Shown: piece by piece, positions 11,085-20,950 of the stretch
Position numbering within the stretch: position 1 is the stretch's first letter
Layout of the letters: each line of letters opens with the position of its first letter
Assembly: GCF_034933565.1 (NCBI RefSeq)
Contig: NZ_JAYFNG010000026.1
Location: forward strand, 1 to 64,000
Source: Raineyella sp034933565
GTDB lineage: Bacteria; Actinomycetota; Actinomycetes; Propionibacteriales; Propionibacteriaceae
Direction: 5' to 3'
DNA length: 64,000 nt
Notes under the pieces: generated by a model
What the model was told of the DNA's origin: nothing
The model's input: the letters and a program-made list of their open reading frames with translations, nothing else
Databases searched by the model: none
Program-made: the position numbers and the translations under genes

Positions 11085-11149
11085 ACGGCCGACGGATGAA
11101 TCGCCAACGGGTGAGTCACCGACAGATGAATCGCCGCTGCGTGCACCGC
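11075..11149. repeat. Degenerate 15-bp tandem repeat across a stop codon
   Basis: Five consecutive 15-bp units at 11075, 11090, 11105, 11120 and 11135, for example CGACGGATGAATCGC and CGACAGATGAATCGC. The first unit contains the holin-like gene's stop codon. Otherwise the 246 bases to the next gene hold a TAGGGT (11255-11260) that could be the -10 box of the HAD gene. Confidence 0.75.
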
Positions 11150-11330
11150 GGTGGCCCCGGCCACGAGCCGGTGGCGATCTGTCACCGGCACCGGCGGATC
11201 CTGCGGCGGTGGCCGAGAGCGGACGCCGAGTGGTCAGCGGAGCGCGGACGCCGCTAGGGTCGGTCCTGCCGGCCGCCTGGTCGGTGGGCGCCGAGGGAAG
11301 GCGCCGGATCAGCAGGAAGGTGTCGCCAAC

Positions 11331-11921
11331 GTGCTCGTGCTGTTCGATTTCGGGGAAGTCCTCGGGCTGCCCCAGACACCGAAGGACCGGGTCCGCATGG
11401 CCGCGGTCGCGGGTGTCGAGCTCGAGGCGTTCAACCATCGCTACTGGGCCAAGCGCCAGGCGTACGACAAGGCCGACCTGTCGGACATCGACTACTGGCA
11501 GGCCATCGCCGGCCGCGGGCTGTCCACGGAGACGATCGAGGAACTGGTCCAGCGTGACCGGGCCAGCTGGCTGAACCTCGCCCCCGAGGTCCTCGCCCTG
11601 CACGCCGACCTCGTCGCCCGGGGGGTCGCCACCGCACTGTTCTCCAACGCCCCCGAGTCGATCGCCACCGCGATCGACGCGCTCCCCGAGCTGGCCACGA
11701 TGAAGGGTCGTTTCTTCAGCTGCCGGCTCAAGCAGGCCAAGCCCGACCCCAAGGCCTACCTCACCGTCGCCCGCGAGCTCAAGGCCGACCCGGAGACGGT
11801 GATCATGATCGACGATCGTCCGGTCAACTGCGAGGGCGCCCGCAGCACCGGGATGCAGGCCATCCGGTTCCGCAACCCCACTCAGCTGCGCACCGACCTG
11901 GAGGCGATGCTCGCCGCCTGA
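11331..11921 (+). CDS. HAD-superfamily hydrolase, subfamily IA
   Basis: 196-residue cytosolic HAD hydrolase (phosphatase-like). Motif I is LFDFGEVLG with nucleophile Asp6; the second acid of DxD is replaced by Gly, as in epoxide-hydrolase-linked and some YihX-type members. Motif II is ALFSNAPES, motif III the Lys in KQAKPDPKAY and motif IV MIDDRPVNCEGA. Substrate unknown. AGGAAGG ends 10 bases before GTG 11331; the in-frame extension upstream to 11151 runs through repeats and is not credible. Confidence 0.85.
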   Translation: MLVLFDFGEVLGLPQTPKDRVRMAAVAGVELEAFNHRYWAKRQAYDKADLSDIDYWQAIAGRGLSTETIEELVQRDRASWLNLAPEVLALHADLVARGVATALFSNAPESIATAIDALPELATMKGRFFSCRLKQAKPDPKAYLTVARELKADPETVIMIDDRPVNCEGARSTGMQAIRFRNPTQLRTDLEAMLAA

Positions 11922-11954
11922 CCGCAGCGGGCCACGCGTGGAACACTCGTGGCC

Positions 11955-13325
11955 ATGACCACTGCGGACATCGGCGGGGCACGCGTCCCGACCCGTACGG
12001 AGCGGCTCGACCGCCTGCCCTACACCCGGCAACACCATCGGCTGCTGGTCGCTTCGGGGATCGGCTGGGCCCTGGACGCCATGGACGTCGGGCTGATCTC
12101 CTTCGTGATGGCGGCTCTGGCCGTCGAATGGCACCTCGGGGCCTCCACCCTCTCGGTGATCGGGTCCATCGGCTTCGTCGGGATGACCATCGGAGCCAGC
12201 CTCGGCGGCCTGTTGGCCGACCGGATCGGGCGACGCCAGGTCTTCGCCCTCACCCTGCTGGTCTACGGGGTGGCGACCGGCGCAGCGGCGCTGTCCTGGT
12301 CGGTGGCCTCGCTGGTCGTCTTCCGGTTCATCGTCGGCATCGGGCTCGGGGCCGAGCTGCCGGTCGCCTCGACACTGGTCAGTGAGTTCGCGCCGCGCCG
12401 GATCCGGGGCCGGATGGTGGTCTTCCTCGAGGCGTTCTGGGCGGTCGGCTGGATCCTCGCCGCGCTGATCGGCTACTTCGTCATCCCGGCCTTCCCGAGC
12501 GGGTGGCGGTGGGCACTCGTGGTCGGCATCGTCCCCACCCTGTGGGCCGTCGTGGTACGCCTCGGCCTGCCGGAGTCGGTCCGCTTCCTCGAGCAGCAGG
12601 GACGTACGGACCGGGCCGAGGAGGCGGTCCGCAGGTTCGAGTCCTCCCCGCCGATGCTGACCCGGGTCCGGATGCCGCAGGACGTGCCGACCGGGGTCGA
12701 GGAGATCACCGCGGGGTCGATCTGGGCCCGCCCACTGGTCCGCCGGACGGTCGCCCTGTGGGTGGTCTGGTTCACCATCAACCTGTCCTACTACGGTGCC
12801 TTCACCTGGCTGCCGACGCTGCTGCTCGGCCGCGGCTTCACCCTGACCCGGTCCTTCGAGTACGTCCTGCTGATCACCCTCGCCCAGGTGCCCGGCTACC
12901 TCGTCGCGGCGTGGCTGATCGAGCGCTGGGGCCGCCGGCTCACCCTGGCGGTGTTCCTGCTCGGCTCGGCGGCCGGGGCGGTGACGTTCGGGCTCGTCTC
13001 CTCCGTTCCCGGCCGGCCCTCGGTCGGCGCGGTGATCGCCGCCGGCGCGATGCTGTCGTTCTTCAATCTGGGTGCCTGGGGAGCCCTCTACGCGATCGGC
13101 CCGGAGCTCTATCCCACCCGGCTGCGGGGGACCGGCACCGGGGCCGCGGCCGCCTTCGGGCGGATCGCCTCGATCCTGGCGCCGTTGTCGGTGCCGGTCC
13201 TCCTCCGCTGGGGCGGGCAGTCGTACGGCTACATCGTGACCTTCGCCGTGTTCGGCGTGGCCTTCCTGATCGGCGCGGTCGCCGCGTTGCTGCTGCCCGA
13301 GCAGCGCGGCCGGACGCTGCTCTAG
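11955..13325 (+). CDS. MFS transporter, sugar/aromatic-acid (SV2/NiaP-like) type
   Basis: 456 residues with 12 predicted membrane helices. Diagnostic MFS loops are present: GGLLADRIGRRQVF between helices 2 and 3, EFAPRRIRGRMV after helix 4, an LPESVRFL motif before the central loop, and the mirrored ELYPTRLRGTGTG in the C-terminal half. This pattern resembles NiaP and aromatic-acid:H+ symporters rather than drug exporters; the substrate is not determinable. ATG 11955 is preferred to GTG 11949 because AACACT lies seven bases before it; neither has a Shine-Dalgarno. Confidence 0.85.
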   Translation: MTTADIGGARVPTRTERLDRLPYTRQHHRLLVASGIGWALDAMDVGLISFVMAALAVEWHLGASTLSVIGSIGFVGMTIGASLGGLLADRIGRRQVFALTLLVYGVATGAAALSWSVASLVVFRFIVGIGLGAELPVASTLVSEFAPRRIRGRMVVFLEAFWAVGWILAALIGYFVIPAFPSGWRWALVVGIVPTLWAVVVRLGLPESVRFLEQQGRTDRAEEAVRRFESSPPMLTRVRMPQDVPTGVEEITAGSIWARPLVRRTVALWVVWFTINLSYYGAFTWLPTLLLGRGFTLTRSFEYVLLITLAQVPGYLVAAWLIERWGRRLTLAVFLLGSAAGAVTFGLVSSVPGRPSVGAVIAAGAMLSFFNLGAWGALYAIGPELYPTRLRGTGTGAAAAFGRIASILAPLSVPVLLRWGGQSYGYIVTFAVFGVAFLIGAVAALLLPEQRGRTLL

Positions 13326-13623
13326 GGTGGCCGGCCGGGCGGACCCATGCCCATGGGCCGCATCTCTCGAAGGGTTTGCGCGGCGATCGGGTAACGAAAC
13401 GTGACCGAGGATCACAAGCCCTCGACCTCGGGGGATGGCAACGGTAACCTCCTGCTGGTTCGAGGGGTTCCGGCCGTGTACTACAGTCTGCGTACAGCCC
13501 TCGTGCCCGTCCGGTGGTCCATCAGGGAGGACCGTCGGACACGATGCAAGCAGAACGCCCGACCGACGGTCGGGGTGTGCGGACTCGGCGCCAAAGGGGG
13601 CGTCGAAACCAAGGAGGAAGTTC
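13326..13623 (+). promoter_or_regulatory. Upstream region of the peptide-transporter operon
   Basis: 298 bases without a gene. It holds GTAAC (13391), GAAAC (13396), GTGAC (13401) in direct succession, the imperfect dyad GTGA-N7-TCAC (13401-13415) and another GTAAC near 13442. These pentamers recall actinobacterial response-regulator sites (MtrA or GlnR type) but with unusual spacing. AAGGAGGAAG at 13611-13620 is the ribosome site of the binding-protein gene. No clear -35/-10 pair. Confidence 0.35.
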
Positions 13624-15240
13624 ATGCGTCGAAATGTCCGTGTGGCCACACTCGCCACCGTGGCGGTCGTGTCCATGTTCGCCGCCGCCTGCAGTGGTGG
13701 CGGCACGAGTTCGGCCGGCGGCGGCGCCGGCGGGGCGATCACCGTCCGCGGGTGCACCCCGCAGGAGGCCCTCGTCCCGTCGAACACCACCGAGAGCTGC
13801 GGCCACATGGTCCTGCAGACCCTGTCGTCCCAGCTGGTGCACTACAACGTCGACACCGCGGCGCCGGAGATGGACATCGCCCAGTCGATCGAGACGCCTG
13901 ACAACCAGAACTTCACCATCAAGCTGAAGCACGACCGGACGTTCCACGACGGCACCCCGGTGAAGGCGTCGAACTTCGTCGATGCCTGGAACTACGCGGC
14001 GTACGCTCCGAACGGCATGCAGGCGGGCTACTTCTTCGAGCCGGTGCAGGGCTATGACGACCTGCAGTGCCCCGACAAGAAGTGCACCACCAAGCCCAAG
14101 GCCGACAAGATGACCGGCCTGGCGGTGGTGGACGACTACACCTTCACCCTCAAGACCACCGCGCCGGTCTCGAACCTGCCGCTGCGGATGGGCTACACCG
14201 CGTTCGCGCCGCTGCCCGACTCCTTCTTCAAGGATCCCAAGGCCTACGAGGCCAAGCCGATCGGCGCCGGGCCGTACAAGTTCGTGTCGCAGGACGCCTC
14301 GAACATCGTGGTGGAGAAGGACCCGGCCTACAAGGGTCAGTGGCCCGGCCACACCGACAAGATCACCTACCGGATCTACCAGTCGACCGACGCGGCCTAC
14401 GCCGATGCGGTGGCGAACAACCTGGACGCCACCGATGAGGTGCCGACCGGCATGCTGGTGAACGACCAGTGGAAGAGCGACGCCAACGGTCGCAACGCCG
14501 TCGCGAAGGAGGGCGTGATCCAGCTGGTCGCCTTCTCCCCGGTCGACGAGCAGCTGAAGAACCCGACCCTGCGCAAGGCGATCTCGATGGCGATCAACCG
14601 TCCGGAGATCACCAAGCAGGTCTTCATGGCGACCCGTACGCCGTCCGATTCCTGGGCCGCTCCGACCGTCGACGGCTACAAGGCCGGCGCCTGCGGCGAC
14701 ACCTGCACCTACAACGCCGAGCAGGCCAAGGCGCTCTACCAGCAGTCCGGTGGCTACAACGGCACCCTGACCCTGGCGATCAACGGTGACGGCAGCCACA
14801 AGCCGTGGGCCGACGCCACCTGCAACTCGATCAAGAACACCCTGGGTCTGGACTGCCAGGTCGTCGTGGCCCCGGACTTCAAGACCCTGCTCGACCAGAT
14901 GAAGAACCGCGAGATCAAGGGCATGTTCCGCTACGGCTGGCAGATGGACTACCCGTCGATCGAGAACTTCCTGACCCCGGTGTACGCCACCGGCGCCTCG
15001 TCGAACTACTTCAACTACTCCAGCGCTGAGTTCGACAACCTGCTCAAGGAGGGCAACGCCGCCAAGACGCCGGCCGATGCCAACGCCAAGTACCAGGCGG
15101 CCGAGCAGGTGCTGGCGAAGGACCTGCCGACCCTGCCGCTGTGGTCCACCACCCGTCCGGTGATCTGGTCGACCAACGTCACCAACGTCAAGGTCGACCC
15201 GTTCGGCGAGATCGACTACGCGTCCATCCAGAAGAAGTGA
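13624..15240 (+). CDS. Peptide ABC transporter substrate-binding lipoprotein (SBP family 5)
   Basis: 538 residues, extracytoplasmic family-5 binding protein for di/oligopeptides. The first 27 residues form a lipoprotein signal (basic MRRNVR, hydrophobic core, lipobox AAAC with Cys at about residue 23) followed by a Gly/Ser linker. Landmarks include IETPDNQNFTIKLKHDRTFH, DGTPVKASNFVDAWNYAA, PIGAGPYKF, LRKAISMAINRPEI and a C-terminal LPTLPLWSTTRPVIW. AAGGAGGAAG precedes ATG 13624; the longer in-frame extension to 13435 has no signal peptide. First gene of a five-gene importer; a 195-bp gap before the permease is usual for a more highly expressed binding protein. Confidence 0.93.
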   Translation: MRRNVRVATLATVAVVSMFAAACSGGGTSSAGGGAGGAITVRGCTPQEALVPSNTTESCGHMVLQTLSSQLVHYNVDTAAPEMDIAQSIETPDNQNFTIKLKHDRTFHDGTPVKASNFVDAWNYAAYAPNGMQAGYFFEPVQGYDDLQCPDKKCTTKPKADKMTGLAVVDDYTFTLKTTAPVSNLPLRMGYTAFAPLPDSFFKDPKAYEAKPIGAGPYKFVSQDASNIVVEKDPAYKGQWPGHTDKITYRIYQSTDAAYADAVANNLDATDEVPTGMLVNDQWKSDANGRNAVAKEGVIQLVAFSPVDEQLKNPTLRKAISMAINRPEITKQVFMATRTPSDSWAAPTVDGYKAGACGDTCTYNAEQAKALYQQSGGYNGTLTLAINGDGSHKPWADATCNSIKNTLGLDCQVVVAPDFKTLLDQMKNREIKGMFRYGWQMDYPSIENFLTPVYATGASSNYFNYSSAEFDNLLKEGNAAKTPADANAKYQAAEQVLAKDLPTLPLWSTTRPVIWSTNVTNVKVDPFGEIDYASIQKK

Positions 15241-15435
15241 CACCGGGTCCACGGTGATTCCCTGATCGCTGCCCACCGGCCCGCCGGGATCCGTCCCGGC
15301 GGGCCGGTGTCGGCCCGCCACCCGAGCCACCGTGCCACTGCGCCACGGCCCGGTCCCGGGCGGCCGATACGGTGGCGTACGCTGCTCAACCGCGGCGGAA
15401 ACCCAGGGGATCCCGCCGGTTCGAGAGGAGCAACC

Positions 15436-16359
15436 ATGGGAACCTATGTCATCCGCAGACTGCTGCAGATGATCCCGGTCCTGATCGGATCGACGTTCCT
15501 GATCTTCCTGATGGTGTTCGCCCTGCCGGGCGATCCGGTCGCCGGACGGTGCGGCGAGCGGGCCTGCCCGCCGTCGTACGTGGCGAAGTTCACCCAGGAG
15601 TACCACCTCGACCAGCCGGTCCTGGTGCAGTACGGCTACTACCTCGGCCGGCTGGTCCGCGGCGACCTGGGGACGAACTTCTACGGCAACCCCGTCCTGC
15701 ACGAGCTCGCCGTCCGCTTCCCGACCACGCTGCGGCTGGCCATCATCGCGATCATCTTCGAGATCGTCGTGGGTATCGCGGCCGGCGTCTGGGCCGGGAT
15801 GAGACGCGGCCGGTGGCCCGACACCCTGGTGACGATCGGCAGCCTGATGATCATCTCGGTGCCGATCTTCGTCATCGGTGCCCTCTCCCAGCTGGTCTTC
15901 GGCATCAAGCTGGGGATCTTCCCGGTCACCTCCACATCGGGCACCTGGTGGCAGTTGATGCTGCCCGGCCTGGTGCTCGGGTCGGTCTCGGTGGCCTATG
16001 TCGCGAGGCTGACCCGGACCAACCTGGTGGAGAACCTCCGGTCCGACTACGTCCGGACCGCGAAGGCGAAGGGGCTGGGACGTGGCCGGGCGATCGGCGT
16101 GCACACCTTGCGCAACTCGCTGATCCCGGTCGTCACCTATATCGGCTACGACTTCGGTGCGCTGATGGGCGGTGCGATCGTGACCGAGCGGATCTTCAAC
16201 ATCAACGGCATCGGCAGCTTCATCTTCCGGTCCATCTCCCAGCGTGACGGCGTGTCGGTGGTCGGTGCGGTCGTCATGCTGGTCTTCGTCTACCTGCTCA
16301 TGAACCTGCTCGTCGACCTGTTGTACGGCGTGCTCGACCCGAGGATCAGCCATGAATGA
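15436..16359 (+). CDS. Peptide ABC transporter permease, DppB/OppB-like
   Basis: 307-residue inner-membrane permease with six helices. N-terminal YVIRRLLQMIPVLIG and the early AGRCGERACPPSYVAKF loop match DppB; the EAA coupling loop appears as YVRTAKAKGLGRGRAI followed by HTLRNSLIPVV, and the LxxDLLYGVLDPR ending is typical. GAGAGGAG precedes ATG 15436; the frame upstream to 15307 lacks family similarity. Its stop lies inside the next gene (8-base overlap), so the two permeases are coupled. Confidence 0.93.
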   Translation: MGTYVIRRLLQMIPVLIGSTFLIFLMVFALPGDPVAGRCGERACPPSYVAKFTQEYHLDQPVLVQYGYYLGRLVRGDLGTNFYGNPVLHELAVRFPTTLRLAIIAIIFEIVVGIAAGVWAGMRRGRWPDTLVTIGSLMIISVPIFVIGALSQLVFGIKLGIFPVTSTSGTWWQLMLPGLVLGSVSVAYVARLTRTNLVENLRSDYVRTAKAKGLGRGRAIGVHTLRNSLIPVVTYIGYDFGALMGGAIVTERIFNINGIGSFIFRSISQRDGVSVVGAVVMLVFVYLLMNLLVDLLYGVLDPRISHE

Positions 16360-17365
16360 CCGTGAGGACAAGGCGCTGGCCGAGCTGGAGGAGGACCGCC
16401 GGTCCGCTTTCGCCCCGCAGGACCCGGTCGCGGTGCTGGAGGATGCGATCGTCCCGTCGGCCGGTGACTCCGACCTCGGCCAGGCGCGGTCGCTGTGGTC
16501 GGACGCCTGGGTGGAGATGCGCAGTCGGCCGCTGTTCTGGGTGTCCGCCGTGCTGATCGCCCTGGTCGTGGTGATGGCCGCGGTGCCGCAGCTGTTCACC
16601 TTCCTCAGCCCGCAGCCCGACCCGTACTTCGCGGACCTCACCAAGGCCCGGCAGTCACCCTCGGCCCACGCCTGGTTCGGCTTCGACGCCCAGGGCTACG
16701 ACATCTACTCACGGACCATCTGGGGCGCCCGGTCCTCCATCCTGGTCGGCCTGGGTGCCACCCTCGCGACCACCCTGTTCGGCGGCGTCATCGGCGTCTT
16801 CTCCGGCTACTTCGGCGGGTGGTGGGACGTCATCATGTCCCGGATCGGTGACGTGTTCTTCGCCATCCCGCTGCTGCTCGGTGGCATCCTGGCCCTCTAC
16901 ACCTTCCCCAACACGCTGGACACCCCCTACCTGGTGATGGTCGGCAAGGTCGTCCTCGCCCTGGGCATCCTCGGCTGGCCCAGCATCGCCCGGTTGATGC
17001 GCTCCTCGGTGCTGCAGGTCAAGCCGCACGACTTCGTCCAGGCCGCGCGGGCCCTCGGAGCGAAGCCGGGCCGGATCGTCTTCTCCCACATCCTGCCCAA
17101 CGCCGTCGCCCCGGTGATCGCGGTCGCCACCATCAACCTCGGCATGTACATCGCCCTGGAGGCGACGCTGTCCTTCCTCGGCATCGGCCTGGCCCCGCCG
17201 GCCATCTCCTGGGGCATGGCGATCTCCGAGGCGTCGGGGATCGGCCTGGTGCGGTCCACGCCGCACATGCTGCTGTTCCCCTCCCTGTTCCTGTCCGTCA
17301 CCGTCCTGGCGTTCATCCTGCTCGGCGAAGTCGTCCGCGACGCCCTCGACCCGAAGCTGCGCTGA
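16352..17365 (+). CDS. Peptide ABC transporter permease, DppC/OppC-like
   Basis: 337-residue partner permease. An unusually long acidic cytoplasmic N-terminus (residues 1-50, LAELEEDRR) precedes the SRPLFWVSAVLI helix; GRDIYSRxxWG is represented by QGYDIYSRTIWGAR; the EAA loop is FVQAARALGAKPGRI followed by HILPNAVAPVI, and the protein ends LLGEVVRDALDPKLR. ATG 16352 overlaps the DppB-like gene by 8 bases. It ends 11 bp before the first ATPase gene. Confidence 0.93.
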   Translation: MNDREDKALAELEEDRRSAFAPQDPVAVLEDAIVPSAGDSDLGQARSLWSDAWVEMRSRPLFWVSAVLIALVVVMAAVPQLFTFLSPQPDPYFADLTKARQSPSAHAWFGFDAQGYDIYSRTIWGARSSILVGLGATLATTLFGGVIGVFSGYFGGWWDVIMSRIGDVFFAIPLLLGGILALYTFPNTLDTPYLVMVGKVVLALGILGWPSIARLMRSSVLQVKPHDFVQAARALGAKPGRIVFSHILPNAVAPVIAVATINLGMYIALEATLSFLGIGLAPPAISWGMAISEASGIGLVRSTPHMLLFPSLFLSVTVLAFILLGEVVRDALDPKLR

Positions 17366-17376
17366 GAGGAGCGACC

Positions 17377-18548
<1,172 letters not shown>

Positions 18549-18552
<4 letters not shown>

Positions 18553-19571
18553 GCGCCGAACCGATCCTGCGGGCCGAGGGCCTGGAGAAGTACTACCCGA
18601 TCCGCAAGGGCGTCACCCGGCGCCGGGTCGGTGCGGTCAAGGCCGTCGACGGTGTCTCGTTCGAGCTGTTCCCCGGCGAGACGCTCGGCGTGGTGGGGGA
18701 GTCCGGGTGCGGCAAGTCCACCCTCGGCCGTCTCCTGGTCCAGCTCGAGCCCCCGACGGCGGGGAAGGTGTGGTTCGAGGGCCGGGACATGTTCTCGCTG
18801 TCCTCCGACAAGCTCCGCCGGGCCCGCCGCGACATCCAGATCATCTTCCAGGACCCGTACACCTCGCTGAACCCGCGGATGACCGTCGGTGACATCATCG
18901 GCGAGCCGCTGGAGATCCACCCCGACGTCGTGCCCAGGGGTGACCGGCGCCGGCGGGTGCAGGAGCTGCTCGACCTGGTCGGGCTCAACCCGGAGCACAT
19001 CAACCGCTACCCCCACCAGTTCTCCGGCGGCCAGCGCCCGCGCATCGGCATCGCCCGGGGGCTGGCGGTCAACCCCAAGGTGATCGTCTGCGACGAGCCG
19101 GTCTCGGCCCTCGACGTGTCGGTCCAGGCACAGGTGGTCAACCTGCTCCAGGATCTGCAGCGCGAGCTGGGGCTGGCGTACGTGTTCATCGCGCACGACC
19201 TGTCGGTGGTGCGCCACATCTCCGACCGGGTGGCGGTGATGTACCTCGGCACGATCGTCGAGCTGGGCGACGAGCACGAGATCTACGAGAATCCGACCCA
19301 CCCGTACACCCAGGCACTGCTGTCGGCGGTCCCGGTGCCCGACCCGGCGGCCCGGGAGACCAAGCAGCCGATCCTGCTCACCGGCGACGTGCCCTCCCCG
19401 GCCGATCCGCCGGCCGGCTGCCGGTTCCACACCCGCTGCCCACTGGTGAAGGCCCACCCAGAGTTCCTCGAGCGGTGCAGCACCGAGGTGCCGGCGCTCG
19501 CCCTGCACCCCGACGGGGTGGGTGAGCACCTGAGTGCCTGTCACTTCGCCCGCCGGCTCGTCGAGGCCTGA
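18549..19571 (+). CDS. Peptide ABC transporter ATP-binding protein, DppF/OppF-like
   Basis: 340-residue second ATPase of the importer. Walker A GESGCGKST, Q-loop IIFQDPYTSLNPRMT, Walker B VIVCDEPVSALD, H-loop IAHDLSVV and the C-terminal GCRFHTRCP are conserved. The signature reads FSGGQRPRIGIARGL: the second Gln of the usual SGGQRQR is Pro, an uncommon change directly in the ATP-contacting loop. ATG 18549 overlaps the DppD-like stop by four bases. Last gene of the operon; a hairpin follows at 19646-19681. Confidence 0.92.
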
Positions 19572-19667
19572 CCGCCCGGTACCGGGGGCACCCGCGCGGA
19601 CCCCGGAGCAGCGCCGCCAGTACGAGCCTGACCGCCGGCATCCCGGAGGGCACCCGCGCGGACCCCG
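19569..19667. repeat. Imperfect about 40-bp duplication after the DppF-like gene
   Basis: A unit starting CTGACCGCC and ending with the exact 20-mer GGGCACCCGCGCGGACCCCG occurs at about 19568-19605 and 19628-19667. The first copy includes the gene's TGA stop. The 193-base gap to mshB otherwise contains the terminator hairpin and the mshB -10 box. Confidence 0.75.
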
Positions 19668-19681
19668 CGCCGGGTGCCCTC
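19646..19681 (+). terminator. Hairpin after the peptide-transporter operon
   Basis: Arms GAGGGCACCCG (19646-19656) and CGGGTGCCCTC (19671-19681) form an 11-bp perfect stem with a 14-base loop. No T-run follows, as usual in such GC-rich genomes. Its left arm lies in one copy of the duplicated unit. Confidence 0.6.
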
Positions 19682-19752
19682 GGCGACTCCGCCGTCCGGC
19701 TGCGTCGCCGCGCTGAGGGCCCGGATCCGTCCACCCGTCGGGCCGATGGACC

Positions 19753-19758
19753 TAGGCT
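19753..19758 (+). promoter_or_regulatory. -10 box of mshB, leaderless geometry
   Basis: TAGGCT six bases before GTG 19765, with no Shine-Dalgarno and no convincing -35. Predicts transcription starting at the GTG. Confidence 0.55.
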
Positions 19759-19764
19759 GGCCGG

Positions 19765-20679
19765 GTGACCGACGCGACACAGACCGACCGCAGACTGATG
19801 CTCGTCCACGCCCATCCCGACGACGAGACGTTGATGACGGGCGCGACGATGGCGAAGTACGCCGCCGAGGGCGTGGCGGTGACCCTGGTCACCTGCACCC
19901 TCGGGGAGGAGGGGGAGATCGTCGCCGACGACCTGACCCACCTGACCGAGGCCGGGGCCGACGAGCTGGGCGGGCACCGGCTCACCGAGCTCACCGCCGC
20001 GGCGGCCGAGCTGGGGGTGACGGACGCCGTCCGGCTCGGCGGCGACCACCGGTTCCGGGACTCCGGGATGGCCTGGGCCCCCGATGGCACGGCGACCGTC
20101 GCCGACACCACCGACGCGCGATCGTTCCACGCGGCCGACCTGCTGGTGGCCGCCGACGAACTGGTGACGCTGCTGCGGAACCGCCGCCCGCAGGTGGTGA
20201 TCACCTACGACCAGTTCGGCGGCTACGGCCATCCCGACCACGTCAAGGCGCACCGGGTCGCCACGTACGCCATCGCCCTCGCCGCCGTGCCCAGCTACCG
20301 GCCCGAGCTCGGTGAGCCCTGGCAGGTCCGGCGGGTGCTGTGGACCGCGATGAGCAGCTCACAGGTCGCCCACGGGCTGGCCACCCTGGACGAGCGCGGC
20401 CTGGCGGACGTGCTGGACGGCATCCCGACCGACCCCTCCTCCCCGATGCTCAGCCGCGACGAGGAGATCGCCGTCGAGGTCGACGCCCGCGACCACGCCG
20501 GCGCGAAGCTCGCCGCCCTGCGCGCCTACCGCAGCCAGCTGCGCACGGACCAGGGCTTCCTCAGCCTGCCCGAGGACCTCGCCCGCGAGTTCTGGGGGCG
20601 GGAGCACTACCGGTTCGCCGGTGGCGTGCCGCTACCCGCGGGCGGCTGGGCCGACGACGTCTTCGCCGGCCTGGGCTGA
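19765..20679 (+). CDS. mshB: N-acetyl-1-D-myo-inositol-2-amino-2-deoxy-alpha-D-glucopyranoside deacetylase
   Basis: Zinc deacetylase producing GlcN-Ins in mycothiol biosynthesis (cytosol). 304 residues against 303 in M. tuberculosis MshB. Zinc ligands are His17 and Asp20 in HAHPDDE and His159 in GGYGHPDHVKAHR; the catalytic-base Asp19 and His156 are present. The related amidase Mca is the main alternative, but the 304-residue length and the TEAGADELGGHRLTEL segment favour MshB. Single gene, probably transcribed leaderless from TAGGCT at 19753. Confidence 0.9.
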   Translation: MTDATQTDRRLMLVHAHPDDETLMTGATMAKYAAEGVAVTLVTCTLGEEGEIVADDLTHLTEAGADELGGHRLTELTAAAAELGVTDAVRLGGDHRFRDSGMAWAPDGTATVADTTDARSFHAADLLVAADELVTLLRNRRPQVVITYDQFGGYGHPDHVKAHRVATYAIALAAVPSYRPELGEPWQVRRVLWTAMSSSQVAHGLATLDERGLADVLDGIPTDPSSPMLSRDEEIAVEVDARDHAGAKLAALRAYRSQLRTDQGFLSLPEDLAREFWGREHYRFAGGVPLPAGGWADDVFAGLG

Positions 20680-20725
20680 GGCTGCGCCGGCCCTGAGACT
20701 GCGAGGCCCGGGCTGAGACGGAGCG

Positions 20726-20779
20726 CGGCAGCCACGGGCCCACCCGGCAGCCATGGGCCCACCCGGCAGCCACGGGCCC
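20726..20779. repeat. 2.8 copies of a 19-bp tandem repeat after mshB
   Basis: Unit CGGCAGCCAYGGGCCCACC at 20726, 20745 and 20764 (last copy partial). It lies about 50 bp after the mshB stop. The rest of 20680-20950 shows CTGAGRCTG-like scraps, a TACGAT (20906-20911) that may be the -10 of the VanW gene and its GAGAGGA ribosome site. Confidence 0.75.
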
Positions 20780-20950
20780 TCGGCGGGCATACTCACCTCG
20801 CGGGCGCATCGTGCCGTTGGGTGCCGGGAGTCGCAGGCTTTCGTTGCGACTGGGTCACAACCTGGGTCGTGGGTCTCCCGACGACAGGAGACGACGACAC
20901 AGGTGCTTACGATGGCCGGGCCCTGACCCGCCCGAGAGGATCCGCCCCGC

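Noticed and set aside
13401..13415. CRP-like dyad GTGA ... TCAC
   Set aside because: Spacer is seven rather than six bases and the outer T/A are missing, so not claimed as a CRP/GlxR site.
10599..13808. 1069-codon open frame on the minus strand
   Set aside because: Antisense to four well-supported genes; composition is reversed-frame low complexity.
13522..16644. 1040-codon open frame on the minus strand
   Set aside because: Lies antisense to the binding protein and permeases, which have full motif sets.
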